A stretch of DNA of 64,000 nt. Source: Paenibacillus mucilaginosus 3016. Lineage in GTDB: Bacteria > Bacillota > Bacilli > Paenibacillales > NBRC-103111. Under the pieces are notes generated by a model, which was given only the letters and a program-made list of their open reading frames with translations, searched no databases and was not told the DNA's origin. Made by a program: the position numbers and the translations under genes. The DNA lies in NCBI RefSeq assembly GCF_000250655.1, contig NC_016935.1, positions 824,001 to 888,000 on the forward strand, written 5' to 3'. Shown piece after piece: positions 1 through 7,703 of the stretch. Position 1 is the stretch's first letter; the number at the start of each line of letters is the position of its first letter.

Positions 1-895
1 GCTCCGCTCCCTCCAGGAGCGCCAGCTTCGAGAGTACATTGAGCGTATTGAACAGGAAGTGCGGGTTGATCTGGCTCTGCAGGGCCTGCAGCTCGAGCTC
101 CTTCAGCAGGCGGTCCTTCTCCAGGCTTTCCTTCTCCTTGCCGATGAGCACGGCCAGATCGGCGAGCATCGCCTGGAATGCGTCCGACAGGATGCCGAGC
201 TCGTCCCCGGTAGGGGGGGGAGGCTCCGGCCGGAGATTGCCCCTCGCGATCTCCCGGGCCATGGCGACCAGTCGGCTGACCGGCCCGGTGATGCTGCGGG
301 AGATCCATACGGCGGCGGCGAGGCTCAGCAGCGTGTTCACGGCGATGATCGCCGCCCCGAGCCGGTTGATGCGCCCGTTCTCCTCCCGGATCTCCCGGTA
401 GACCGGCTGGTAGGAGCTCAGCTCCAGATCGACGAGGTGGAGCCCCTCTTCGCGGATGAAGCCGGCGGTACGCTCCGCCTCCCCATAGGCGACCAGAGCC
501 GTGGAAGCGCCCGGCCCCGGAGGCTTGGCGGCCGTCAGGGCAGCCTGTTCCTGTTCCATCAGTGTGCCGAGCAGATTGGTGTAGGCGTTCACAGCCGGGG
601 CCAACGGGGAGGTGGCAGAGGCTTCCGCCAGCAGTGAGCGGGCTTCGGCGAGCCCCGCCCTGGCCTCTGTAAGCGCAGCCCCGTTCCGCTCGGCCGGGTC
701 CAGTAGGTACGTGTACAGCCGGCTCAGGTGCGTTTCGGCGGCCTGGACCGACTGCTTGTAGAGCAGGATCCGGCTCATCATCTCGTCATAGCTCCGCTGG
801 ACGACCTTGCCGCTCTCGAAGAGGAAGTACGTGACCGTATTCATCAGGAGCACGAGCAGCGGCAGGAAGAGGAGCAGCTTGCGTCGGATCGTCAT
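1..895 (-). CDS. sensor histidine kinase, YesM/LytS-type (C-terminus cut by window edge)
   Basis: Membrane histidine kinase; about 298 codons are visible and the ATP-binding domain lies beyond base 1. I read the frame from the reverse complement. An N-terminal membrane helix (about residues 5-25) follows a basic start. An extracytoplasmic stretch of about 180 residues, a second membrane segment and a HAMP-like linker come next. The His_kinase motif QINPHFLFNTL lies near the window edge, and its His is the predicted phosphorylation site. The start ATG (895-893) overlaps the stop of the upstream binding-protein gene as ATGA, so the two are translationally coupled. That arrangement suggests the binding protein presents a sugar-like ligand to this kinase. 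A cognate AraC-type regulator would be expected just outside the window. The ligand is unknown. Confidence 0.88.
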   Translation of the reverse strand, partial: MTIRRKLLLFLPLLVLLMNTVTYFLFESGKVVQRSYDEMMSRILLYKQSVQAAETHLSRLYTYLLDPAERNGAALTEARAGLAEARSLLAEASATSPLAPAVNAYTNLLGTLMEQEQAALTAAKPPGPGASTALVAYGEAERTAGFIREEGLHLVDLELSSYQPVYREIREENGRINRLGAAIIAVNTLLSLAAAVWISRSITGPVSRLVAMAREIARGNLRPEPPPPTGDELGILSDAFQAMLADLAVLIGKEKESLEKDRLLKELELQALQSQINPHFLFNTLNVLSKLALLEGAE

Positions 896-1908
896 GGACA
901 CGCGCCTCCCCCGGACGCCCGGCCGGCTTGCTCTGCCGCATCCGTATCCCTCGTATAGACCTCAGCGGCCGTAAAATGCTCGGAGGCCGGCATCCGCCCC
1001 TCCCAGTAGTCGCGGAGCAGGGTGACCGCATCATAGCCCATCCGGTACGGCTGCTGGACAAGCGTCGCGGTGATCCGGCAGCCCAGGATGGCCTCCTTGG
1101 TCTCGGCAAGGTCGTCAAAAGCGAAGATGCCGAGACCGCCCTGCGGGCGGGTGCGTTCGGCGGCATTCAGGGCGCCGAGGCCGTCCAGGGCGCTGAAGCC
1201 GATGATGTACCCGATGTCCGGATGTGCACTGAGCAGCTCCTCCGCCTGCTGGGCTGCCTGAAGGCGGGAGGGCTCGGTCGAGCGCACGCCCGCGATTTGC
1301 AGCCCGGGATAACGGGCTGCCACGGTCTGGAAGCCCTCCAGCCGCAGCTGCTGGCTGTAGGCCTGCGTGCCGATGAGCACCCCGATGCGGCCCCGGCCTC
1401 CGGTCTGCCGGGCGACGAGCTCGCCCATCGTCTCGCCGGCCTTCCGGTTGTCCGTGCCGATGTAGGCGAGCCGGCGGCTGCCCGGCTCGTCCGCATCGAC
1501 GGCGATCACCGGAATGCCCTCGCCGGCGGCCCGATCGATCAGAGCCCGGTGCTCCGCGCTGTTGATGCCCTGGACGAGGACAGCGTCGGGCCTTGCCGCC
1601 AAGGCTTTCTCGAGGAGCCGGATCTGCTCCTGCGGGTTGATGCGCAGCGGTCCCCGGTAGTCGAAGCTCATCCCGTAAGAGGCGGCGGCCTCCCGGGCGC
1701 CGCGTTCGATCGTGCGCCAGAACGGGTTGTCCTCGACCTGCCCGATCAGGACGATCTGCTTCGGAGGCTTGCCGCCGGGGGCGCCGGTCTCCGGGGAATG
1801 GGCGAGCTCCCGGATCCGCAGGGTGGCCAGCAGAAACTGCAGGAGCAGTCCGAGCAGCACGATCAGAAGAAGGACGATGCCTCCGTTCCACAAGTTGCGT
1901 GAGCGCAT
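892..1908 (-). CDS. membrane-anchored periplasmic-binding-protein (RbsB-like) sensor component
   Basis: A 338-residue protein of the Peripla_BP_4 (ribose/galactose-type) fold. A single N-terminal hydrophobic helix (about residues 10-28) has no lipobox cysteine, so it is probably an uncleaved membrane anchor and not a lipoprotein. The binding domain begins near residue 50 (IVLIGQVEDNPFWRTIERG) and contains family-typical stretches such as AVLVQGINS, VIAVDADEPGS and FAFDDLAETKEA. No permease or ATPase lies beside it, and its stop overlaps the start of a histidine kinase. I infer that it senses a sugar for that kinase and does not feed a transporter. The start at 1908 is preceded by AAGGAG at suitable spacing. 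The substrate cannot be told from sequence. Confidence 0.85.
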   Translation of the reverse strand: MRSRNLWNGGIVLLLIVLLGLLLQFLLATLRIRELAHSPETGAPGGKPPKQIVLIGQVEDNPFWRTIERGAREAAASYGMSFDYRGPLRINPQEQIRLLEKALAARPDAVLVQGINSAEHRALIDRAAGEGIPVIAVDADEPGSRRLAYIGTDNRKAGETMGELVARQTGGRGRIGVLIGTQAYSQQLRLEGFQTVAARYPGLQIAGVRSTEPSRLQAAQQAEELLSAHPDIGYIIGFSALDGLGALNAAERTRPQGGLGIFAFDDLAETKEAILGCRITATLVQQPYRMGYDAVTLLRDYWEGRMPASEHFTAAEVYTRDTDAAEQAGRASGGGACP

Positions 1909-2003
1909 GCGGTTCTCCTTTTCGGTTCATTGGAAGTAGACCCATTATACAAGAACGCGGCCCAACGAGAAAATCGGCTTCCGGGCCCACGCCAAAATAA
2001 TGC

Positions 2004-2034
2004 TTGCAGGTGACGCAGCGTCACCCGCTATAAT
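2004..2034 (+). promoter_or_regulatory. MerR-type promoter with operator between -35 and -10
   Basis: A -35 box TTGCAG (2004-2009) and a perfect -10 box TATAAT (2029-2034) are separated by 19 bp. That over-long spacing is typical of promoters activated by MerR proteins. A perfect palindrome, GGTGACGCAGCGTCACC (2009-2025; 8-bp arms, 1-bp centre), fills the spacer. The promoter drives the MerR-fusion gene at 2086, so autoregulation is likely. Confidence 0.8.
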
Positions 2035-2085
2035 CGGAATCAGTCAGGAAATCAGGCGGAAAAGGCAGAAAGGCGGGCATACCCC

Positions 2086-3288
2086 ATGAAAGAACCGCGC
2101 CAGGCATTCTTAACAACCGGCCAGATTGCTAAGCGCACCGGGCTCACGCTCCGGACGCTGCGGTACTATGACGCGATCGGTCTGCTCAAGCCGGCCCATC
2201 ACGACGACACGGCCGCACGCCTGTACAGCAGGGAGGATCTCATCCGTCTGCAGCGCATCCAGACGCTGAAATATATCGGCTTGTCCCTGGCGGAAATCGC
2301 ACAGATTCTCTCCCGGGACACGCTGCCCGAGCAGGATCTGAGGGCTTCCCTGCGGATGCAGAAGGAGCTCATGCGCAAGAAAATGGCCCATATGCAATAT
2401 GTTACGAAGGCGATCGACGAGGCGCTGACCATGCTGGAGGGCGGCGAGCAGGAGGTCGGTTGGGACGAGCTGACGGCCATGATCCAGACCGTCCATACGG
2501 AGAAGGACTGGGGCGAGCAGTACCGCAGTGCGGCCAGGCTGCAGGCGAGAATGGCCTTGTATGACCGGTACAGCGCCAACGGGACCGGCTGGCACCGCTG
2601 GTTCTTCAGCCGGCTGCCGGAGGAAGGCGGCCTGAAGGTGCTCGAGCTCGGCTGCGGGGACGGCGCCTTGTGGGAGCGCAGCAGGGAGCGGATCCCGCAG
2701 GACTGGAGCGTCACGCTGACGGACCTCTCGCCGGGCATGCTGGAGGAAGCGCGCAGCCGGCTCGCGGGGGTTCCGGGGAGGTTCCGGTTCCTGGCCGCGG
2801 ATGCGGAGGAGATCCCTTTTCACGACGGGGAGTTCGATATCGTGATCGCCAATCACATGCTGTACCATGTGATGGACATCCCCCGCGCGGCCGCCGAGAT
2901 GCACCGGGTGCTGAAGCCGGGAGGCCGGCTCTATGCTTCCACGATGAGCCTGCGGCACCTCCGGGAGGTCGAGGAGCTCGCAAAGGCGTTCGATCCGCAG
3001 ATCGAAGTGCTGGATCCGGTGCTGGAGCGCTTCCACCTGGAGAACGGGGCGGCCCATCTGTCTCCGCCGTTTCGCACGGTGGAATGCATCCGCTATGATG
3101 ACCATCTGCTGGTGGACGAGGCGGAGCCCCTCATTGCTTACATCACCTCGACGCCGATGAACGCCAAGGAGCGGCTTGTCGGCGAAGCGCTGCAGCGGTT
3201 CCGAAGCGAGCTGAAGGCCCGGCTGGAGAGGGAAGGCAGCTTGTATATCACGAAGGACACGGGTTTTTTCCTGGCCGTCAAATCCTAA
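2086..3288 (+). CDS. MerR family regulator fused to a SAM-dependent methyltransferase
   Basis: A 400-residue two-domain protein. Residues about 9-80 are a MerR winged helix ([20 protein letters not shown], then the [12 protein letters not shown] segment). A coiled linker with the dimerisation helix follows (about 85-120). Residues about 180-290 are a class I methyltransferase: motif [10 protein letters not shown] (185-193), acidic D213 after the second strand, [11 protein letters not shown] (251-261), and [11 protein letters not shown] (273-283). The C-terminal 110 residues are not assigned. MerR proteins normally carry a small ligand-binding C-terminus, so the methyltransferase probably acts as sensor or as a coupled detoxifying enzyme; the substrate is unknown. 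The promoter upstream is of MerR type. The NudK-like gene follows 19 bp downstream, presumably in the same transcript. Confidence 0.87.
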   Translation: MKEPRQAFLTTGQIAKRTGLTLRTLRYYDAIGLLKPAHHDDTAARLYSREDLIRLQRIQTLKYIGLSLAEIAQILSRDTLPEQDLRASLRMQKELMRKKMAHMQYVTKAIDEALTMLEGGEQEVGWDELTAMIQTVHTEKDWGEQYRSAARLQARMALYDRYSANGTGWHRWFFSRLPEEGGLKVLELGCGDGALWERSRERIPQDWSVTLTDLSPGMLEEARSRLAGVPGRFRFLAADAEEIPFHDGEFDIVIANHMLYHVMDIPRAAAEMHRVLKPGGRLYASTMSLRHLREVEELAKAFDPQIEVLDPVLERFHLENGAAHLSPPFRTVECIRYDDHLLVDEAEPLIAYITSTPMNAKERLVGEALQRFRSELKARLEREGSLYITKDTGFFLAVKS

Positions 3289-3307
3289 ACAGAGAAGAGG
3301 AATATCC

Positions 3308-4261
3308 ATGAATCCGCGGATCCGGATCGAGAAGGAAGAAATTTTGTCGGACAACTGGTATGTGCTCAAAAAAATGACGTTCCGCTACCAGCGGGGCGAC
3401 GGGACATGGGAGACGCAGGTGAGAGAAGCCTATGACCGGGGCAACGGGGCCGCGATCCTCCTGTATGATGCGAAGCGGGGGACGGTCGTCCTGACCCGGC
3501 AGTTCCGGATGCCGACGTATATGAACGGCAATGCGAGCGGGATGCTCATTGAGGCCTGTGCGGGCCTGCTCGACGGGCAGAATCCGGACGACTGCATCCG
3601 CCGGGAAGCGGAGGAAGAGACCGGTTACCGGGTGACGAACGTGCGGAAGCTCCGTGAAGCGTACATGTCGCCTGGTTCCGTGACGGAGATTCTGCACCTG
3701 TATGCGGCCGAGTACGATCCGCAGATGCGGACCGGCGGGGGCGGGGGGCTGGAGGAAGAACAGGAGCATATCGAGGTGCTCGAGCTTCCGTTCGCCCGTG
3801 CGCTGGCGATGGTGGATTCCGGCGAGATCCGGGACGCCAAGACGATCATGCTCCTGCAGCAGGCTCAGCTTGAAGGGCTGCTCACCCCGCCGGCAAGGAG
3901 GCGTCTGCAGATTCTCGTGGCGGGTCCGTACCGCTCGGGCACCGGCGATGACCCGGAGCGGATCGAAGCGAACCTGCGGGCAATGAACGAGACGGCGCTG
4001 CGGGTCTACGAGCTGGGGCATCTGCCGGTGCTCGGCGAATGGCTGGCGCTGCCGCTGCTCGAGACGGCAGGCTCCCGGCACATGGGCGACGAGGTGTGGG
4101 AGCGCATGTTCCACCCGTCGGCGATCAGGCTCATCTCCTGCTGCGATGGGGTGCTGCGGATCGGCGGGCCGTCCGCCGGTGCGGACGAGATGGTGAGGGC
4201 GGCCGAGGCCGCGGGCAAGCGGGTCTACCGCAGCATCGGGGAACTGCCCGAGCTGCAATAG
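3308..4261 (+). CDS. NudK-like Nudix hydrolase fused to a DUF4406 domain
   Basis: A 317-residue fusion. Residues 1 to about 195 resemble GDP-mannose pyrophosphatase NudK (YffH). The Nudix box lies at 86-107 (GLLDGQ...REAEEETGY), followed by the family-typical [19 protein letters not shown] and [15 protein letters not shown]. NudK hydrolyses sugar nucleotides such as GDP-mannose. The box has Asn where E. coli NudK, from memory, has Glu, upstream of the catalytic REAEEE core, which is intact. Residues about 206-317 ([10 protein letters not shown]..., later [20 protein letters not shown]) match DUF4406, a nucleoside 2-deoxyribosyltransferase-like fold. The gene follows the MerR-methyltransferase gene by 19 bp and ends at a terminator, giving a two-gene operon of two fusion proteins. 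The combined substrate is unknown. Confidence 0.85.
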   Translation: MNPRIRIEKEEILSDNWYVLKKMTFRYQRGDGTWETQVREAYDRGNGAAILLYDAKRGTVVLTRQFRMPTYMNGNASGMLIEACAGLLDGQNPDDCIRREAEEETGYRVTNVRKLREAYMSPGSVTEILHLYAAEYDPQMRTGGGGGLEEEQEHIEVLELPFARALAMVDSGEIRDAKTIMLLQQAQLEGLLTPPARRRLQILVAGPYRSGTGDDPERIEANLRAMNETALRVYELGHLPVLGEWLALPLLETAGSRHMGDEVWERMFHPSAIRLISCCDGVLRIGGPSAGADEMVRAAEAAGKRVYRSIGELPELQ

Positions 4262-4278
4262 AAGGACATGCAAAAATG

Positions 4279-4305
4279 AGGGCTGCCGCTTCGGCTGCCC
4301 TTTTT
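4279..4305 (+). terminator. intrinsic terminator after the MerR/Nudix operon
   Basis: Hairpin GGGCTGCCG-CTT-CGGCTGCCC with one internal T-T mismatch, followed by TTTTT. It lies about 18 bp after the stop at 4261. Confidence 0.8.
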
Positions 4306-4450
4306 CCGCTGCCCTTTTTCACAAACCGATCAAAAAGGGATACCGTATCCGTCTGCTTGGTCCTGTCCTGCCGGACAACGAACCCTCTTTATGCATGACA
4401 GAGCATGACAGAGCCATTCATGGGCGACTTTGGTTCGTGCGCTCCGCCAT

Positions 4451-4582
4451 TCAAAACAATTCCTCATCCTCACTCGGCTCGGGTTCGGCAGAGGAGACTC
4501 CTTCGATCAGCACATACAGGAAGAACACGACCGTCAGGGCAATGAGAAAGTTGATATTCCAGTACACCGAGTTCAAAGGCAT
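4451..4582 (-). CDS. small single-span membrane protein (43 aa)
   Basis: The frame starts at ATG 4582-4580 and ends at TGA 4453-4451. It has AGGAGG about 10 bases upstream of the start. The protein begins MPLNSVYWNINFL, has one hydrophobic helix (about residues 10-27), and ends in an acidic tail rich in Glu and Asp (EPEPSEDEELF). I do not recognise a family. The strong ribosome binding site, clean start, membrane helix and charged tail argue that it is real. Another small one-helix protein lies on the same strand at 5164-5283. Confidence 0.6.
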   Translation of the reverse strand: MPLNSVYWNINFLIALTVVFFLYVLIEGVSSAEPEPSEDEELF

Positions 4583-4725
4583 CGTTCATCATCCTCCTGA
4601 TCCTGGGTTCGTCTGTTCGTTATATCCCTTTATTACCCCCAAATTCAGGAAATGCGACGCGCTTGTCCGGGCATTTTTTGCTGAGAGAATCGGAGGGCGG
4701 ATGTGGGGTGGAGCAGGATGCTTGG

Positions 4726-4945
4726 GGATCGCAGTAAGAAGATTCTTAAGAATGGAAAGACAGGTTCTTTAGGAGATAAAGGAAGTGCTTTAGGTGCTAA
4801 AACAAAAATAATAAGCTCAACCAATATTAATAAAGTAAAACAAATTTTAACCATTGTAACGCTTGCAAAGTGGTTAATTTCACGTTTTTCCTTTCTTTCA
4901 GATGATACAATTACTTCATATTATGGAAGAAAGGTGGAAGGTCTA
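4726..4945. other. AT-rich island between GC-rich flanks
   Basis: This stretch of about 220 bp is clearly AT-rich, while its surroundings are GC-rich. It contains the palindrome TTCTTAAGAA (about 4740-4750) and a 7-bp inverted repeat TTAACCA (4847-4853) / TGGTTAA (4871-4877). One plus-strand frame (4703-4948) is open across it, but I recognise nothing in the peptide. It may be a remnant of transferred DNA or a regulatory region. Confidence 0.4.
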
Positions 4946-4951
4946 TGAGAG

Positions 4952-5050
4952 ATGGCCCGTATCCTGGGCGTACCGAAAAGGGGAGTGGCGAAGACGCTCC
5001 GGGATGCGCGGGTCCTGCTGCTGCAGAAGCTGATCCGGCAGGTGAACTGA
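4952..5050 (+). CDS. possible small basic protein (32 aa)
   Basis: ATG 4952 opens a 32-residue frame (MARILGVPKRGVAK..., ending LIRQVN) that is strongly basic and probably helical. GGAAGG lies 12 bases upstream, at the edge of the AT-rich island. Coding potential is plausible but unproven, and no family is recognised. Confidence 0.25.
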   Translation: MARILGVPKRGVAKTLRDARVLLLQKLIRQVN

Positions 5051-5071
5051 CAGGAGGCTCCGTTCCGGTGC

Positions 5072-5114
5072 CAAAAGAAAGAACCCGCTGCGGCACCGGT
5101 GCCTGCGGCGGGTT
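5072..5114 (-). terminator. intrinsic terminator for the small gene at 5164-5283
   Basis: Long hairpin with AACCCGC (5082-5088) pairing to GCGGGTT (5108-5114) and a self-complementary tip GGCACCGGTGCC. On the minus strand it is followed by a T-rich tract (TTCTTTCTTTT). Confidence 0.7.
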
Positions 5115-5163
5115 ATGCAGTTCAAGGAAAGGGCGCCGTACGCCTCCTGCCTTGGATAAGGAA

Positions 5164-5283
5164 CTAGTATAGATCGTCGAGATCTTCCCGGGTGTCGCCG
5201 GGATCGGGAGGGACACGGCGGATGAAATAGACGGCGGATACGATGCCGAGTCCGATCATGATCGCTATCGGCCATACGCTCAT
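5164..5283 (-). CDS. small single-span membrane protein (39 aa)
   Basis: The best start is ATG 5283-5281, with GGGAGG upstream. The same frame is open further upstream to 5442, but that extension lacks membrane-protein character and a good ribosome binding site. The product begins MSVWPIAIMIGLGIVSAVYF, a single hydrophobic helix from about residue 4 to 20. It ends in a charged tail (RRVPPDPGDTREDLDDLY). No family is recognised. A terminator follows at 5114-5072. With the 43-residue protein at 4451-4582, it makes a second small membrane protein with an acidic tail on the same strand. Confidence 0.6.
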   Translation of the reverse strand: MSVWPIAIMIGLGIVSAVYFIRRVPPDPGDTREDLDDLY

Positions 5284-5515
5284 CGGGTGGTCCTCCCTTC
5301 CGGCATGTCCGGTAGAGACGACGGGCGAGGCGGCAGCATAACGGTCAAAGAGCAGAGACCATGAGGATAGTGGAGAGTCAAGGAGACCGCGGCTTCCTTT
5401 CGCTTGGAGGTTGGCAATCATTAGGTATTCCAAGTATAACACCTGCCTCTGCCGCGGAAGCTAAAGATTGTCTAAAATTTAAGATAAAAAGGCAGGTCAG
5501 CCCCGCGGAGATGCC

Positions 5516-5544
5516 TTGACATCCATAACTGTATTCGATATGAT
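5516..5544 (+). promoter_or_regulatory. sigma-A-type promoter
   Basis: Perfect -35 TTGACA (5516-5521), 17-bp spacer, and -10 TATGAT (5539-5544). It lies about 160 bp upstream of the IDEAL-domain gene and 25 bp upstream of a small open frame at 5569. Confidence 0.65.
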
Positions 5545-5568
5545 TACAGTCATAAGCGGGAAGTGAAC

Positions 5569-5661
5569 ATGAAGGACCTGGGAATGCCTCTGTCCGGAGG
5601 ACGCTTCATTCTTTCTTGTGTTTCAAATGTAATTATTTTTATTACAGTTAAGAAGTTATAA
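5569..5661 (+). CDS. possible 30-aa leader or membrane peptide
   Basis: ATG 5569 starts 18 bases after the predicted transcription start of the promoter at 5516-5544 and runs 30 codons to TAA. The peptide begins MKDLGMPLSGGRFIL and has a hydrophobic C-terminal half (SNVIIFITV) ending KKL. The ribosome binding site is weak (GGGAAG). It could be a leader peptide for the IDEAL gene or chance. Confidence 0.25.
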   Translation: MKDLGMPLSGGRFILSCVSNVIIFITVKKL

Positions 5662-5706
5662 CACTTAGTGCGCGGTCCAATAACTGAAGTCAGGTGGTGC
5701 AGGAGC

Positions 5707-6066
5707 ATGAAATTCGAAGAAGGCCAATGGGTGCAGGGGCGCACCGCAGAAGGGGAACTGATTCAGGGCTGGGTGGAGTCGTCCGATTCCCTGGATCGGA
5801 TTGTGAGGGTCCATGTCGTGAATTCGGATCACGTGGACATACTGGGAAAGCGTGTTACCGTGCGTGAAGCCTGGCTGAAGGCTCTTCCGGCCAACCCGTT
5901 CGGCGGGACAGAGGGCGTGCGCGATGTGATTGACCTGGCCTTATCGACGAGAGACCGGGACTGGTTCCTTGAGCTGACGGAGCAGCTTGGCGGCTCCCGG
6001 CGGCCGGCGGAGCGGGAAGCCTCCTCTTCCGCCGCCGCCTGCCGCCACATGAAGACCCTCGCCTGA
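5707..6066 (+). CDS. IDEAL-domain protein
   Basis: A 119-residue protein starting at ATG 5707, with AGGTGG and AGGAG upstream; an in-frame upstream extension to 5668 is less likely. The N-terminal half (MKFEEGQWVQGRTAEGELIQ, then VHVVNSDHVDILGKRVTVRE) looks like a small beta domain. Residues about 77-97 (VIDLALSTRDRDWFLELTEQL) match the IDEAL domain, a short helix-forming motif found in small Bacillales proteins, some of which bind partner proteins. The exact role here is unknown. It is probably transcribed from the strong promoter at 5516-5544. Confidence 0.8.
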   Translation: MKFEEGQWVQGRTAEGELIQGWVESSDSLDRIVRVHVVNSDHVDILGKRVTVREAWLKALPANPFGGTEGVRDVIDLALSTRDRDWFLELTEQLGGSRRPAEREASSSAAACRHMKTLA

Positions 6067-6162
6067 TGAGAGGAATCTGCACCAGATATTCTTAGTCAGA
6101 TCCTGCAGTCAGACCCGATATTCAATGAGCATCCTACACAATGATATGGAGTGATTCGAGAG

Positions 6163-7287
6163 ATGAAACCAAGCTATCAACCGTTATTCGAAACCTTTAC
6201 ACTGGGCCAGGGCCTTCGGCTCAAAAACCGGATCGTGCTCGCTCCGATGACCAACTTCGCCTCGAACGAGGACGGCACCGTATCCGAGGCGGAGCTTCAG
6301 TACTACGCCCGCCGTTCCGGAGGGGCCGGCATGGTCATTACGGCCTGCACCTATGTCACCGAGAATGGCAAGGGCTTCCCGGGCGAGTTCGCCGCTCACA
6401 CCGACGAGATGATCCCAAGCCTGCGCTCTCTGGCCGATACGATCAAGGGCAAGGGGGCCAAAGCGATCCTGCAGATCTTCCACGTCGGCCGCAACCTGGC
6501 TCCAGGCTTCGTACCTGACGGCGATGTGGTCAGTGCAAGCGCCGTTCCGACCGAAGAAAACCCGGGCCTCACTCCGAGGGCGCTGACGGACGAGGAGATT
6601 GTGTCCATCATCCGCGACTTCGGCGAGACGACCCGCCGCGCGATCGAGGCAGGCTATGACGGCGTGGAGATCCACGGTGCCAACGGCTACCTCATCCATC
6701 AGTTCTTCTCTCCGCACTCGAACCGGCGCGAAGACCGCTGGGGCGGCGACGTCCACGGCCGTCTGGCCTTCCCTCTGGCTGTCCTGCGGGAAGTGAAGCG
6801 GGTCGCGGCGGAGCACGCCAAGCAGCCGTTCATCGTCGGCTACCGCTTCTCGCCGGAAGAAGCCGAGACGCCGGGCATCACGATGGAGGACACGTTCGTC
6901 CTCATCGATGCGCTGACGGGCGAAGGGCTGGACTACCTGCACGTCTCGCTGATGGATTACCGTTCGGAGCCCCGCCGCGGCGCCGACGCCTCCAAGACGC
7001 GCCTCGAGTGGCTGCAGGAGCGCATCGGCGGTAAGGTACCGCTGATCGGCGTAGGTTCCATCCACCGTCCGGAAGAAGCCGTTGAAGTGCTGGAGAAGGG
7101 CGTGCCGCTCGTTGCGGTAGGCCGGGAGCTCATCATGGAGCCGGACTGGGTCGAGAAGATCGAGAGCGGCCGTGAAGCGGAGATTCGCACGACGCTCAGC
7201 AGAAGTGCCCAGCAGGAGCTCGTGGTTCCGGACGGCCTCTGGCAGGCGATCATGAACGCACCGGGCTGGTTCCCGGTCGAAGACTAA
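6163..7287 (+). CDS. Old Yellow Enzyme family NAD(P)H-dependent flavin oxidoreductase
   Basis: FMN-binding TIM-barrel enzyme of about 374 residues. It has the N-terminal LKNRIVLAPMTNFASNEDG motif, the substrate/FMN region ILQIFHVGRN, the family signature GYDGVEIHGANGYLIHQF followed by NRREDRWGG, and the C-terminal phosphate-binding region IGVGSIHRPEEA...VAVGRELIMEPDW. It resembles Bacillus YqiG-type enzymes. These reduce activated alkenes or act in stress metabolism, and the physiological substrate is usually unknown. I chose ATG 6163 because GGAG lies about 11 bases upstream. A GTG at 6151 would add four residues but lacks a binding site. It is monocistronic, ending at a strong terminator at 7350. 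Confidence 0.88.
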   Translation: MKPSYQPLFETFTLGQGLRLKNRIVLAPMTNFASNEDGTVSEAELQYYARRSGGAGMVITACTYVTENGKGFPGEFAAHTDEMIPSLRSLADTIKGKGAKAILQIFHVGRNLAPGFVPDGDVVSASAVPTEENPGLTPRALTDEEIVSIIRDFGETTRRAIEAGYDGVEIHGANGYLIHQFFSPHSNRREDRWGGDVHGRLAFPLAVLREVKRVAAEHAKQPFIVGYRFSPEEAETPGITMEDTFVLIDALTGEGLDYLHVSLMDYRSEPRRGADASKTRLEWLQERIGGKVPLIGVGSIHRPEEAVEVLEKGVPLVAVGRELIMEPDWVEKIESGREAEIRTTLSRSAQQELVVPDGLWQAIMNAPGWFPVED

Positions 7288-7349
7288 GACCAGCCGGCGG
7301 CAAGCAGCCGTTCCGAACGAACATCACAGCAGTGTGTACAGCGATACCG

Positions 7350-7381
7350 ATCCCCACAGGCAGAAGCCTGTGGGGATTTTT
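7350..7381 (+). terminator. intrinsic terminator after the flavin oxidoreductase gene
   Basis: Perfect 12-bp stem ATCCCCACAGGC / GCCTGTGGGGAT with loop AGAA, followed by TTTT. Confidence 0.92.
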
Positions 7382-7688
7382 GGTTTGGCATGGGTTGACC
7401 TAACAAGAAGCATAACTCTCATCGTCCTGAATAGTCGGGGCTGGGGGGGGGCCTTGGCCGGCGTTATGCCGCGGCTCCGCATCCGGTCAGGATTGAACGG
7501 ACCGGCGTGTGGGATCGCGTACGCGAAAGACACCCTGGACAACCGGAGAGCGGCACCGGAGGCGCGGAGACCGTTTTCGTCTCATCCGCTTCCCGAGGGG
7601 TTAACATCGGGTTATGGATGTTTAGTCTTCGTTATTTCGGTAGTTCCGGGGGTAAAGTAAGCTAATAGAGCAAGGCCGTAAGAGGCAG
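7382..7688. other. gene-free stretch
   Basis: I see no convincing gene here. A plus-strand frame (7334-7660) is open, but it spans the terminator and encodes no recognisable domain. A run of nine G residues sits near 7443-7451. A promoter for the downstream sensor operon is expected here, but I could not identify one confidently. Confidence 0.4.
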
Positions 7689-7703
7689 TGGAGGATTCGA
7701 ACT

